A stretch of 52,035 bases of DNA from Paludibacteraceae bacterium (GTDB taxonomy: Bacteria; Bacteroidota; Bacteroidia; Bacteroidales; Paludibacteraceae). The position numbers were made by a program, and so were the translations under genes. This document shows, one piece after another, positions 45,860-52,035 of the stretch; within the stretch, counting starts at the first letter, position 1; every line of letters starts with the position of its first letter. The notes beneath the pieces are model-generated. The model was not told the DNA's origin. It did no database searches and worked only from the letters and a program-made list of their open reading frames with translations. The stretch covers positions 1 through 52,035 of the forward strand of contig JAGCGM010000252.1 in assembly GCA_017649635.1 (NCBI GenBank). Direction: 5' to 3'.

Positions 45860-48043
45860 TCAATGTCCCAAGATAGCGGACAAACCGAACTTCAAATAAG
45901 ACGGATCCATCGCATAACCACGCATATACAAGTAATTATGTTTGTTGGTCCACAATTTATTCAAATGGTTCATTTGCAAATAGAAGCGTACCCGTTTCAG
46001 TTGGAAGTTCAGGTATGCGTTCATAAACATATAGTCGCCATACTTTTGATAAGACTCGCTCTCCGGGTCCTGCAGGAAGAACTGACCGGTAGCCGGCAAA
46101 TAGTTCGTCGCGTAATAAGCAGAGTTCCAGCGGGCATCCACACCGATTTGCAAGTTGAGCACATGGAACAACTTATCGAAACGCAGATAGGCGGTGGAAT
46201 ACCAGTTCAGCGCCGGGAGAGGCAACACATCCTCATCGCTGCATTTTTGGAAGACCAAATCATTGTCCCAATGCAGGTGCCATACACTCGCACGCTCCGC
46301 GAGCGAGAAGGAAAGCAGTTGGATGGTTCCGTCATGTTGACGAGGCAAAGCATATTTGTCCCAATAGATATAATTCGAAAGGTTCTTCAACACCACAGAG
46401 GCGGAGAGCCCCAATTTCTTATAGAAGGAGAACGATGGGAAACGGAGAGAACCATCGACCGACAACGTATTCTTGTAATCGAAGTCCCTCTGCCAAGATA
46501 TATGGTTCGAGAAATAATATTCCTCGAAGAAATCGGGGCATTCACGGTCATATCGGGCGTTCGCCTCGATCTCCACACGTTGTCTGCCCCAATTGGCCTT
46601 ACTGGAGAGTTTTCCGCCCAGATTGATGCTACCCGCCTTCTCCTTTTCGTCCATGAAGTAGTATTCACCGAAGAAATCGTAGGTGAAAGCCTCTCCCGTA
46701 TGTTTGGACAATTTAGCTCCGACACCCATCTTTCGTCTGTAAGTCACGCTATATTGAGGGTTCAGCAAGAAGCCCAACGAATCATTCTCGTGAGTCGTCG
46801 GTCCGGAAGCCAAGGACTTCTCCTTGTCCCAATACGTATATTTTTTCACATCGAAAGCGAGATATCCAGCCAAGCCGAACCTCATCAGACGGTTAAACTC
46901 CTCGTTCAGCGTGATGCCCAATCTTTGGTTCAACCGCCAGAAGCGGGTCGAATCCATCGTATGCAACGAGTCGCAGAGGAACTTATCGTTCAGTCCATAC
47001 GCGCGGTAGAAACTGTCCGCCTTAACGCCCCCGCCATTCAAGTTGTTGACGATATAGCGGCGCCAATCGCTCTCCATATCGAACGTATAGACGATGGAAG
47101 TGACCGGCACGAACTCATAAGTGGAAGAATCCTTCGTGACAGGCACCTCACGGTCGAACCCGAAATGTTTCTTAAGGTTCACGTAGGCATTCCAATTATG
47201 CACCTTATCCCAAGAATTATCCGTGAAATAGACCGGCACGTTCACCGGGTCCATATTACCCGTATTTTTCGGGTCTGTAATGTATCTATCATCGATGAAA
47301 CCGCCATTTTCGTACGATTCGAAGGCATTGAACGACACCGCCGCCATATACTCGAAACCACCACCGGTATAGGAGGAGAAGAAGCCCGAATTATGGTATT
47401 TCGTAGAAAGGGAGATATACGAGCCATAGGCTTTGGTCCAATCCCCGTAGAGACCGAAATTCAGTTTGGAATTAGCGTTCACGGTAAACAAGCCATCGAT
47501 GAAACGGTTATCCCTGTTGTGGGTACCACCGCCGTAATACTCCAAGATGGAGAACGGGTCTTTCGTGTTATAGTAAACAAGGTCACCCATAGACTTGTAA
47601 TAGTTCTGATAAGGGCGGAAGAACAAGAAATCCGTCTTGTTTGCCCTGTCAGCGAAAATAGCGGACTGGGACGGAGAGCCCAAGTTACCCAACGTCTGCA
47701 GATTAATCGTATGCCTTAGCGGATGGTTGTTGATATAGAACCGATCCATCGTAGTATCCATTTCCGTCACACGGCGAAAGCCCAACGCCCCGTCCGAATG
47801 CCAGCCGTAGATTCGCCTATCCTTCAAAGGAACGAAAGAGGAATCCTTAACCGCCTTACGGGCAACAACAGAATCCCGGCTAGTGACGGAATCCTTCGGC
47901 GCGACAGAAAGCAACGAATCAGTATTTGTCGATGAAATGGGAGCAGAAGAGGACAAAGAATCGGCGTCAGAAGCCTGTACGCCCGTCATTACCCCCATAA
48001 GCAATGAAAAAGATAAAAATATTTTAGCGACCAGTCTCATCAC
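45860..48043 (-). CDS. putative outer-membrane porin (Porin_10 family)
   Basis: 727-residue exported beta-barrel. A signal peptide (MRLVAKIFLSFSLLMGVMTGVQA) is followed by about 60 residues rich in S, T and D. The barrel has alternating aromatic strands: LGNLGSPSQSAIFADR, FLFFRPYQNYYKSMGDLVYY, EYYGGGTHNRDNRFIDGLF and, at the end, YAMDPSYLKFGLSAILGH. These match the Bacteroidota Porin_10 family of uncharacterised porins. It overlaps the DUF2238 gene by 20 bp, so they are coupled. Substrate is unknown. Confidence 0.9.
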   Translation of the reverse strand: MMRLVAKIFLSFSLLMGVMTGVQASDADSLSSSAPISSTNTDSLLSVAPKDSVTSRDSVVARKAVKDSSFVPLKDRRIYGWHSDGALGFRRVTEMDTTMDRFYINNHPLRHTINLQTLGNLGSPSQSAIFADRANKTDFLFFRPYQNYYKSMGDLVYYNTKDPFSILEYYGGGTHNRDNRFIDGLFTVNANSKLNFGLYGDWTKAYGSYISLSTKYHNSGFFSSYTGGGFEYMAAVSFNAFESYENGGFIDDRYITDPKNTGNMDPVNVPVYFTDNSWDKVHNWNAYVNLKKHFGFDREVPVTKDSSTYEFVPVTSIVYTFDMESDWRRYIVNNLNGGGVKADSFYRAYGLNDKFLCDSLHTMDSTRFWRLNQRLGITLNEEFNRLMRFGLAGYLAFDVKKYTYWDKEKSLASGPTTHENDSLGFLLNPQYSVTYRRKMGVGAKLSKHTGEAFTYDFFGEYYFMDEKEKAGSINLGGKLSSKANWGRQRVEIEANARYDRECPDFFEEYYFSNHISWQRDFDYKNTLSVDGSLRFPSFSFYKKLGLSASVVLKNLSNYIYWDKYALPRQHDGTIQLLSFSLAERASVWHLHWDNDLVFQKCSDEDVLPLPALNWYSTAYLRFDKLFHVLNLQIGVDARWNSAYYATNYLPATGQFFLQDPESESYQKYGDYMFMNAYLNFQLKRVRFYLQMNHLNKLWTNKHNYLYMRGYAMDPSYLKFGLSAILGH

Positions 48044-48683
48044 ATGAATTTAAGTTTGTCCTCCAACGGAATTTCAGGAAAATAAAGACAGCGGCCAAAG
48101 CCCCGATGAAAGCGCCCAACATGTCTGTCTGCGTATCGAACGGATCTCCCTGCGACCCCACAAAATCATCAGCGCCATCCACGGAGAAGACGCAAGTGGA
48201 ATACTCGATCAACTCATAGAGCGCACTCACCGCAAGGGAGACACTCACCGCAAGGAAGATAGGGAAGAATCCTGTCTGCCTAACACCCCTCACGGCAAGC
48301 AGTTGCCTACAAGCCAAATAAGGGGTAAAACCCTGCATGAAATGGCCCAATTTGTCATAATTGTTGCGGGTCCACCCCAATGTTTGCCCCAAGAAATCGT
48401 CAGGATTAAACAGAGGCACCCGGGCATACGAGAAATAGCCACCCACCGTAAGGATGAACGCATGAATGATAAAGATGGCATTCAGGAAAGGCGGGAAATG
48501 CACCCCCCTGGCTATCAAAATAAGGATAGTAAGGATACCCAGCAAGGCGGGAGCCACCTCCAAAAGCCACACTGTAGGATCATACGAGCCGAAAACAGTT
48601 AGCACGCACAACAGCAAGACCCACAAATACATGCGGAAGTCCTTATCCTTTAATACACTCGATTCCACCGTAAAAACCATCAT
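48024..48683 (-). CDS. DUF2238/YjdF-like membrane protein
   Basis: 219-residue protein with about five or six membrane helices. Family-type segments are FLNAIFIIHAFILTVGGYFSY, NYDKLGHFMQGFTPYLAC, SALYELIEYSTCVF and GSQGDPFDTQTDMLGAFIGA. This family is uncharacterised. It precedes the porin gene and shares 20 bp with it. No motif points to a substrate or reaction. Confidence 0.82.
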   Translation of the reverse strand: MMVFTVESSVLKDKDFRMYLWVLLLCVLTVFGSYDPTVWLLEVAPALLGILTILILIARGVHFPPFLNAIFIIHAFILTVGGYFSYARVPLFNPDDFLGQTLGWTRNNYDKLGHFMQGFTPYLACRQLLAVRGVRQTGFFPIFLAVSVSLAVSALYELIEYSTCVFSVDGADDFVGSQGDPFDTQTDMLGAFIGALAAVFIFLKFRWRTNLNSCDETGR

Positions 48684-48712
48684 CCCTTAGAGGATACAAA
48701 AACAGGTTGGAG

Positions 48713-48730
48713 AGGGTGAATGAACACCCT
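48713..48730 (-). terminator. candidate terminator after the ACT-domain gene
   Basis: AGGGTG-AATGAA-CACCCT hairpin in the 58-bp gap, followed on the minus strand by CTCCAACCTGTTTTTG. The T-run starts about 12 nt after the stem, so it is weak. Confidence 0.4.
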
Positions 48731-48741
48731 TCACCATCCCA

Positions 48742-49176
48742 TTAGACAATCTGCTCGCGATTCCACATCACGATGTTATTCTTCTTCAGGGCAGCCAAAC
48801 ACTCCTCGAGTTTGTCCGGACGGATCACCACATTCGCATCGTCGCCCTCGGAAAAGGCGTACATATACTCGATGTAGATATCCTCCTTCTCCAAGATGGA
48901 GAGGACAGAGGAAAGAGAACCTGCCGTATTGCTGATTTTCAAGCAAATAACATCCGTAAGGGAGACCGCGAAAAGGTGATCGCGAAGGATCTTGGCGGCA
49001 CGTTCCGGCTCGTGCACAATCACACGGAGGATGCCGAAGTCGGAGTTGTCAGCCACGCTGAAAGCCGTCATGTTAATACCTTCCTTACCTAATATCTCAG
49101 CCACATGATTCAACCGTCCCGTCTTGTTCTCCAAGAACACGGACAATTGCTTCACTATCATATTATCGTTAGCCAT
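48742..49176 (-). CDS. ACT-domain amino acid-binding regulatory protein
   Basis: 144-residue protein with two tandem ACT domains: VKQLSVFLENKTGRLNHVAEIL and VICLKISNTAGSLSSVLSILEKEDIYIEY (given in parts: VICLKISNTAGSLSSVLSIL). The start ATG at 49176 gives MANDNMIVKQLS; upstream codons overlap the paaK end and lack homology. It lies 25 bp after paaK, a pair found widely in Bacteroidota and other bacteria, where the ACT protein likely senses aromatic or branched amino acids to modulate the ligase (inference). Confidence 0.92.
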   Translation of the reverse strand: MANDNMIVKQLSVFLENKTGRLNHVAEILGKEGINMTAFSVADNSDFGILRVIVHEPERAAKILRDHLFAVSLTDVICLKISNTAGSLSSVLSILEKEDIYIEYMYAFSEGDDANVVIRPDKLEECLAALKKNNIVMWNREQIV

Positions 49177-49201
49177 ATTCAAAATAGAATTAATAATACC
49201 A

Positions 49202-50506
49202 TTAGTTTTTAAACACACGTTTGTCGAGCACACGCTTCACCTTTCCTTCGCTTCTCTCGATGGAACGAGGCTCCACCAGTTTGACGTCTGGCATGATGCC
49301 TATCACGTTCTGGATCTTATGGGTGATGGACTTCTTCAACTCCAACATACCCTTCATATCATCCTTGTAATACTCTGGTTTAACCTCCACCTTCACCTCG
49401 AAGGTATCCGTGTTGTTGACACGGTCTACCGTGATGAAGAAATGCGGCTCGAACTCCTCCGCCTCGCAAAGGACAGACTCGATCTGTGAAGGGAAGACGT
49501 TCACACCTCTCACGATCAACATATCGTCGCACCTGCCCATGATCTTGTCCATGCGCACCAACGTACGTCCGCAGGCGCACTTCTCGTAATGCAGAGCGGT
49601 GAGGTCATGCGTACGGAAACGAATCAGAGGCATACCCTCCTTCGTCAAGGTGGTGAACACCAACTCGCCGTGGGAGCCTTCCGGCAACGGTTCGCCCGTA
49701 TCAGGATCCACGATCTCTGGGAAGAAGTGGTCTTCGTTCAAGTGCGTACCATGCTGGCATTCACACTCATAGCCCACACCTGGTCCCATGATCTCCGTCA
49801 AGCCATATATATCGTATGCTTTGATGTTCAATTTCGCCTCGATGGTACGACGCATCTCCTCCGTCCAAGGCTCCGCACCGAAGACACCGACACGCAGTTG
49901 GAAGTCCTCCCTTGGATAGCCAGATGCCTCCATCGCCTCCGCCAAGTACATCGCATAAGAAGGTGTGCAGGCAAGGGCTTTCGCACCGAGGTCGCGCATC
50001 ATCATGATCTGCTTCTGCGTATTACCGCTGGAGATAGGAATCACCGTACCGCCGATGTTCTCCACCGCCGCATGGGCGCCCAAACCACCGGTGAACAATC
50101 CGTAGCCGTAAGCCACCTGCACCGTGTCGTTCTTTCCCAACCCGAAGGCTGTCAGGCAACGGGCACCAACCTCCGACCATACGGAGAGGTCATTACGCGT
50201 CAGACCGACCACGATCGGCTTTCCTGTCGTACCGGAAGAGGCGTGGATTCGTACGATTTCAGACAACGGGGAAGAGAGCAAACCATACGGATAGTAGTCG
50301 CGCAAATCCTGCTTGGACGTAAAAGGCAACTTGTGGATGTCCTCTATACCATTGATATCACTTGGAGACACACCAGCCTCCTGCATTCGCTTGCGATAAG
50401 GCTCACAATTGTGATACACCCTTTCGACCACTCTCTTTAATCGGACACTCTGCAAATCCCTTAGGCGCTGCCGGTCCATACATTCTACCGTCTCGTTCCA
50501 GATCAT
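49202..50506 (-). CDS. paaK: phenylacetate-CoA ligase
   Basis: 434-residue adenylate-forming enzyme that makes phenylacetyl-CoA (or another aryl-CoA) from acid, ATP and CoA. It has the P-loop-like RIHASSGTTGKPIVVGLTR, DTVQVAYGYGLFTGGLG, and YGLTEIMGPGVGYECE. The C-terminal domain has ALHYEKCACGRTLVRMDKIMGRCDDMLIVRGVNVFP (parts: GRTLVRMDKIMGRCDDML, IVRGVNVFPSQIE). Length is normal. It probably handles aryl acids arising from amino-acid fermentation. Its usual partners iorA/iorB are not in the window. Confidence 0.95.
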   Translation of the reverse strand: MIWNETVECMDRQRLRDLQSVRLKRVVERVYHNCEPYRKRMQEAGVSPSDINGIEDIHKLPFTSKQDLRDYYPYGLLSSPLSEIVRIHASSGTTGKPIVVGLTRNDLSVWSEVGARCLTAFGLGKNDTVQVAYGYGLFTGGLGAHAAVENIGGTVIPISSGNTQKQIMMMRDLGAKALACTPSYAMYLAEAMEASGYPREDFQLRVGVFGAEPWTEEMRRTIEAKLNIKAYDIYGLTEIMGPGVGYECECQHGTHLNEDHFFPEIVDPDTGEPLPEGSHGELVFTTLTKEGMPLIRFRTHDLTALHYEKCACGRTLVRMDKIMGRCDDMLIVRGVNVFPSQIESVLCEAEEFEPHFFITVDRVNNTDTFEVKVEVKPEYYKDDMKGMLELKKSITHKIQNVIGIMPDVKLVEPRSIERSEGKVKRVLDKRVFKN

Positions 50507-50535
50507 TTCTTACACATTATACTTGTTAGACTATG

Positions 50536-50569
50536 CAAATGTAATACCAAATTCCAAATAACACGCAAA
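50536..50569 (-). promoter_or_regulatory. candidate promoter of paaK
   Basis: Minus-strand TTTG (50569-50566), 22 bp, TACATTTG (50543-50536). The -7 box is perfect but the spacing is long by about two bases. Initiation near 50530 gives a 24-nt leader. Confidence 0.5.
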
Positions 50570-50663
50570 AAATATCTACAAACTCACCCATCCGGGGAAA
50601 AAACTTTCACCCCCAGCAAACTCCAAACATCGCATATGAATAAATGAGGAGCCTTATGGTTAA

Positions 50664-50683
50664 GTCTTAGTGCGTCTTAGTGC
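50664..50683. repeat. tandem repeat, GTCTTAGTGC x2
   Basis: Two exact head-to-tail copies of the 10-mer GTCTTAGTGC, followed by a partial third copy (G). Period is one helical turn. Confidence 0.8.
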
Positions 50684-50689
50684 GATGAT

Positions 50690-50709
50690 TTGGCAAAAAT
50701 TGGCAAAAT
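50690..50709. repeat. tandem repeat, TTGGCAAAA(A/T) x2
   Basis: Two adjacent copies of TTGGCAAAA followed by A or T, 6 bp downstream of the preceding repeat and with the same 10-bp period. Confidence 0.8.
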
Positions 50710-50725
50710 ATATTTCAGATGTGGG

Positions 50726-50756
50726 TTGGTGGTTTGGCGGGATATAACTATTTTTG
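50726..50756 (+). promoter_or_regulatory. promoter of the zeta-like kinase pseudogene
   Basis: TTG (50726-50728), 20 bp, TATTTTTG (50749-50756). Initiation near 50763 places the ATG at 50792 about 30 nt downstream, which argues that the 50792 start was once real. Confidence 0.6.
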
Positions 50757-50791
50757 TATTTATGTAAATGCTATTTCAAGGATAAAAAATC

Positions 50792-51370
50792 ATGAAGAGA
50801 TTATAAATAGCAGGATGCAATGGAGCAGGAAAGACGACAGCATCTTATACAGTACTGCCAGAGATGTTGAACTGCAAAGAATTTGTAAATGCTGATGAAA
50901 TAGCCAAGGGATTGTCACCTTTCAATGTTGATGCAGTTGCAGTTGAAGCAGGTCGCTTGATGCTAAACCGAATAGCAATGTTACTAGAAAAAGGAGAGAC
51001 GTTTTCAATAGAGACAACACTTGCAACAAGATCGTATCTGAATCTCGTAAAGAAAGCACAGTCTCTAGGATATTCTGTCATGCTTCTCTTCTTTTGGATT
51101 GATTCCCCCTCTCTGGCAAAGAATCGGGTGGCAAAACGCGTTAGCGAAGGAGGTCACGACATTCCTCCGGATGTCATTTCTCGACGCTACCACAAGGGTT
51201 TAAAAAATCTTTTTGAAATCTTTATGCCCATTGTTGACGACTGGCTTTTGTATGACAACAATAACACATTAGCACAGTTGGTTGCAATGGGAGGGAAAAA
51301 CAAGGAAAATATTGTTGAGAACAAGGTTACTTACGAAAAAATCACAAGCATATGGAAGAGAATGAGATAG
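50792..51370 (+). pseudogene. zeta-toxin-like kinase interrupted by a stop at codon 5
   Basis: Reading frame from the ATG at 50792 gives MKRL, a TAA at 50804-50806, then an intact zeta-toxin-family sequence in the same frame. This continues IAGCNGAGKTTASYTVLPEM (Walker A GCNGAGKT), FVNADEIAKGLSPFN, SIETTLATRSYLNLVKKAQ, LLFFWIDSPSLAKNRVAKRV and RRYHKGLKNLFEIFMPIVDD. Family members usually begin MKRLYIIAGCNG, so a TAT/TAC-to-TAA change fits. No ATG, GTG or TTG start lies in frame between the stop and the Walker motif. The next ATG (50864) would omit the P-loop. Such kinases phosphorylate UDP-GlcNAc in characterised zeta toxins; here it is probably inactive unless the stop is read through or is an error. 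Confidence 0.8.
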
Positions 51371-51528
51371 AACAATTGCGAAAAAAGATCGACGAAGGTC
51401 TACGTAAGTCAGAACGCAAAATGCTTCTGGAGAAGGCATTGCGGGGAGAAGATGTTGTCATTTCGAAAGATGGGGAAATAAAGACTCTTCCTGCCAAGGA
51501 TGTTTTGAGGGAAAGGTTCGGATTATAA
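51352..51528 (+). CDS. 58-residue partner of the zeta-like kinase, possible antitoxin
   Basis: Intact small ORF beginning MEENEIEQLRKKIDEGLRKS, then KMLLEKALRGEDVVISKDGE and ending IKTLPAKDVLRERFGL. Highly charged, with an amphipathic N-terminal helix and a short VVxxxDGxIxxxPA hairpin. It overlaps the last 19 bp of the kinase frame. Small proteins with this plan often accompany zeta-like kinases in Bacteroidota, so an antitoxin or regulatory role is plausible but not shown. No promoter of its own is apparent. Confidence 0.65.
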   Translation: MEENEIEQLRKKIDEGLRKSERKMLLEKALRGEDVVISKDGEIKTLPAKDVLRERFGL

Positions 51529-51659
51529 TCCGGGTTATAAACAGTTTGTATTATTTCAACTTGTCGCAAATAAAGGGCGAAGATAAGAAAAAGGAACAAG
51601 GAAGGAAGGCAGTGTGCCATCACCCGCGAAAACCCTATTCTCCACAAAAATTAAGTAAA

Positions 51660-51692
51660 AAGAAAAATCAGGGAGCACTATCCCGTTTTTTT
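51660..51692. terminator. terminator-like hairpin before purM
   Basis: GGGA (51671-51674), loop GCACTA, TCCC (51681-51684), then G and seven Ts. A-rich sequence to the left can pair with the T-run, so it may act in both directions. It is placed to end the kinase/small-ORF transcript. The GC stem is only 4 bp. Confidence 0.5.
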
Positions 51693-51695
51693 AAG

Positions 51696-51703
51696 TAACT
51701 TTG
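51696..51703 (+). promoter_or_regulatory. candidate -7 box of purM
   Basis: TAACTTTG matches TAnnTTTG and is followed by C as in many Bacteroidota promoters. No TTTG at standard distance; the -33 position falls in the terminator hairpin. Confidence 0.45.
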
Positions 51704-51710
51704 CGACGTC

Positions 51711-51738
51711 TTTCCGTAGCGGTAGAGAACTGCGGAAA
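51711..51738 (+). other. hairpin in the purM leader
   Basis: TTTCCG (51711-51716) pairs with CGGAAA (51733-51738), and AG/CT plus a T-G pair extend the stem. It starts about at the predicted transcript 5' end, 47 nt before the start codon. No T-run follows, so it may stabilise the 5' end rather than terminate. Confidence 0.4.
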
Positions 51739-51784
51739 CGACGCACAAGTAAGTTTAAGAATATAACATAATGAAATAGATGCT

Positions 51785-52035
51785 ATGAGCGATCAACGTT
51801 ACAATCTGCGTGGAGTGTCGGCCAGCAAGGAGGATGTACACAACGCGATCAAAAACATCGACAAAGGTATTTTCCCTAAAGCGTTCTGCAAGATTATCCC
51901 TGATATCTTAGGGGGTGACCCTGAGTACTGCAACATCATGCATGCGGACGGGGCAGGCACGAAATCATCCCTCGCCTACCTCTATTGGAAAGAGACGGGA
52001 GACCTCTCCGTATGGAAGGGAATCGCCCAAGACGC
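51785..52035 (+). CDS. purM: phosphoribosylformylglycinamidine cyclo-ligase, Bacteroidota type (5' part)
   Basis: The first 83 codons of a PurM/AIR-synthase-fold protein; the rest lies beyond the window. It reads MSDQRYNLRGVSASKEDVHN, then AIKNIDKGIFPKAFCKIIPD, MHADGAGTKSSLAYLYWKET and ends WKGIAQD. The MHADGAGTKSS block is the characteristic phosphate/ATP-binding start of the Bacteroidota PurM-like group. It closes the imidazole ring in purine synthesis. The ATG at 51785 fits homologs; other nearby ATGs are out of frame or hit stops. Confidence 0.93.
   Translation, partial: MSDQRYNLRGVSASKEDVHNAIKNIDKGIFPKAFCKIIPDILGGDPEYCNIMHADGAGTKSSLAYLYWKETGDLSVWKGIAQD

Larger units (their letters stand above)
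50507..50791. other. 285-bp intergenic gap with divergent promoters and two tandem 10-bp repeats
   Basis: No gene is seen. It holds the paaK promoter on the minus strand, tandem repeats at 50664-50709, and a plus-strand promoter for the broken kinase gene. Confidence 0.7.

Noticed and set aside
45863..47719. 618-codon open frame antisense to the porin gene
   Set aside because: No signal peptide or motif. It is rich in R, I and V and lies exactly opposite the porin frame; it is a codon-usage artefact.
49589..50440. 283-codon open frame antisense to paaK
   Set aside because: Opposite a strongly conserved paaK; no homology-like features.
51342..51647. 101-codon minus-strand frame opposite the small partner ORF
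   Set aside because: No motif, overlaps the more convincing 58-residue ORF and the kinase end.
1..52035. CRISPR arrays, insertion sequences, prophage or integrase genes
   Set aside because: I looked for regularly spaced repeats, transposase-like frames and terminal inverted repeats and saw none.

Overview
The window reads as a chromosomal segment of a member of the order Bacteroidales (phylum Bacteroidota). The evidence is type IX secretion (T9SS) proteins (PorP/SprF, a gliding-motility-type C-terminal domain), a Bacteroidota-style Rho with a long disordered insert, a Porin_10 outer-membrane protein, a paaK-ACT gene pair, and several promoters of the Bacteroidota type (TTTG, about 19 bp, TAnnTTTG). 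Start codons generally lack Shine-Dalgarno sequences. I cannot name the genus from sequence reading alone.

Layout. 1-5997 (minus strand): a T9SS surface module, transcribed as two secreted repeat proteins, then an OmpA/PD40 protein, then a PorP/SprF protein that runs off the window edge. 6122-11693 (minus): housekeeping genes rho, tRNA-Gly, tRNA-Tyr, ribH, a membrane TPR protein, nadD, gmk and yicC. 11896-12594 (plus): tsaB, closed by a bidirectional terminator. 12707-41541 (minus): a 29-kb surface-polysaccharide (O-antigen or capsule) cluster of 23 co-directional genes, many overlapping by 1-65 bp. 41553-50506 (minus): truA, dapA, a DUF6913-type gene, ligA, a porin, a DUF2238 membrane protein, an ACT-domain protein and a phenylacetate-CoA ligase. 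50792-51528 (plus): a zeta-toxin-like kinase gene broken at codon 5, overlapped by a 58-residue partner ORF. 51785 to the end (plus): the start of purM.

How the polysaccharide genes fit together. Precursor genes suggest GDP-L-fucose (gmd, fcl), UDP-glucuronate (a HasB-like dehydrogenase), dTDP-4-keto-6-deoxyglucose leading to dTDP-Fuc4N (rmlB, wecE), and a 2,3-diamino-2,3-dideoxy-glucuronate sugar (WbpB-, WbpD- and WbpE-like proteins). Assembly uses three clear GT4 glycosyltransferases, one divergent GT4-like protein, one WbsX protein, a Wzx flippase and a Wzy-like polymerase. Decoration is unusually rich: four acyltransferase-3 membrane proteins, a hexapeptide acyltransferase, a polysaccharide pyruvyl transferase, a nitroreductase, an ATP-grasp ligase, a radical SAM enzyme and an exported beta-helix protein. 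No initiating phosphoglycosyltransferase, chain-length regulator, rmlA or GDP-mannose genes are in the window, so these must lie elsewhere.

The most interesting signals are: a promoter followed at once by an intrinsic terminator in a 210-nt leader inside the glycan cluster (a candidate attenuator); the overlapping pyruvyltransferase-nitroreductase-glycosyltransferase set; the radical SAM and ATP-grasp enzymes in a sugar cluster; a 7-base homopolymer that sets how the polymerase gene ends over wbsX; and the nonsense-interrupted zeta-like toxin with its intact small partner.
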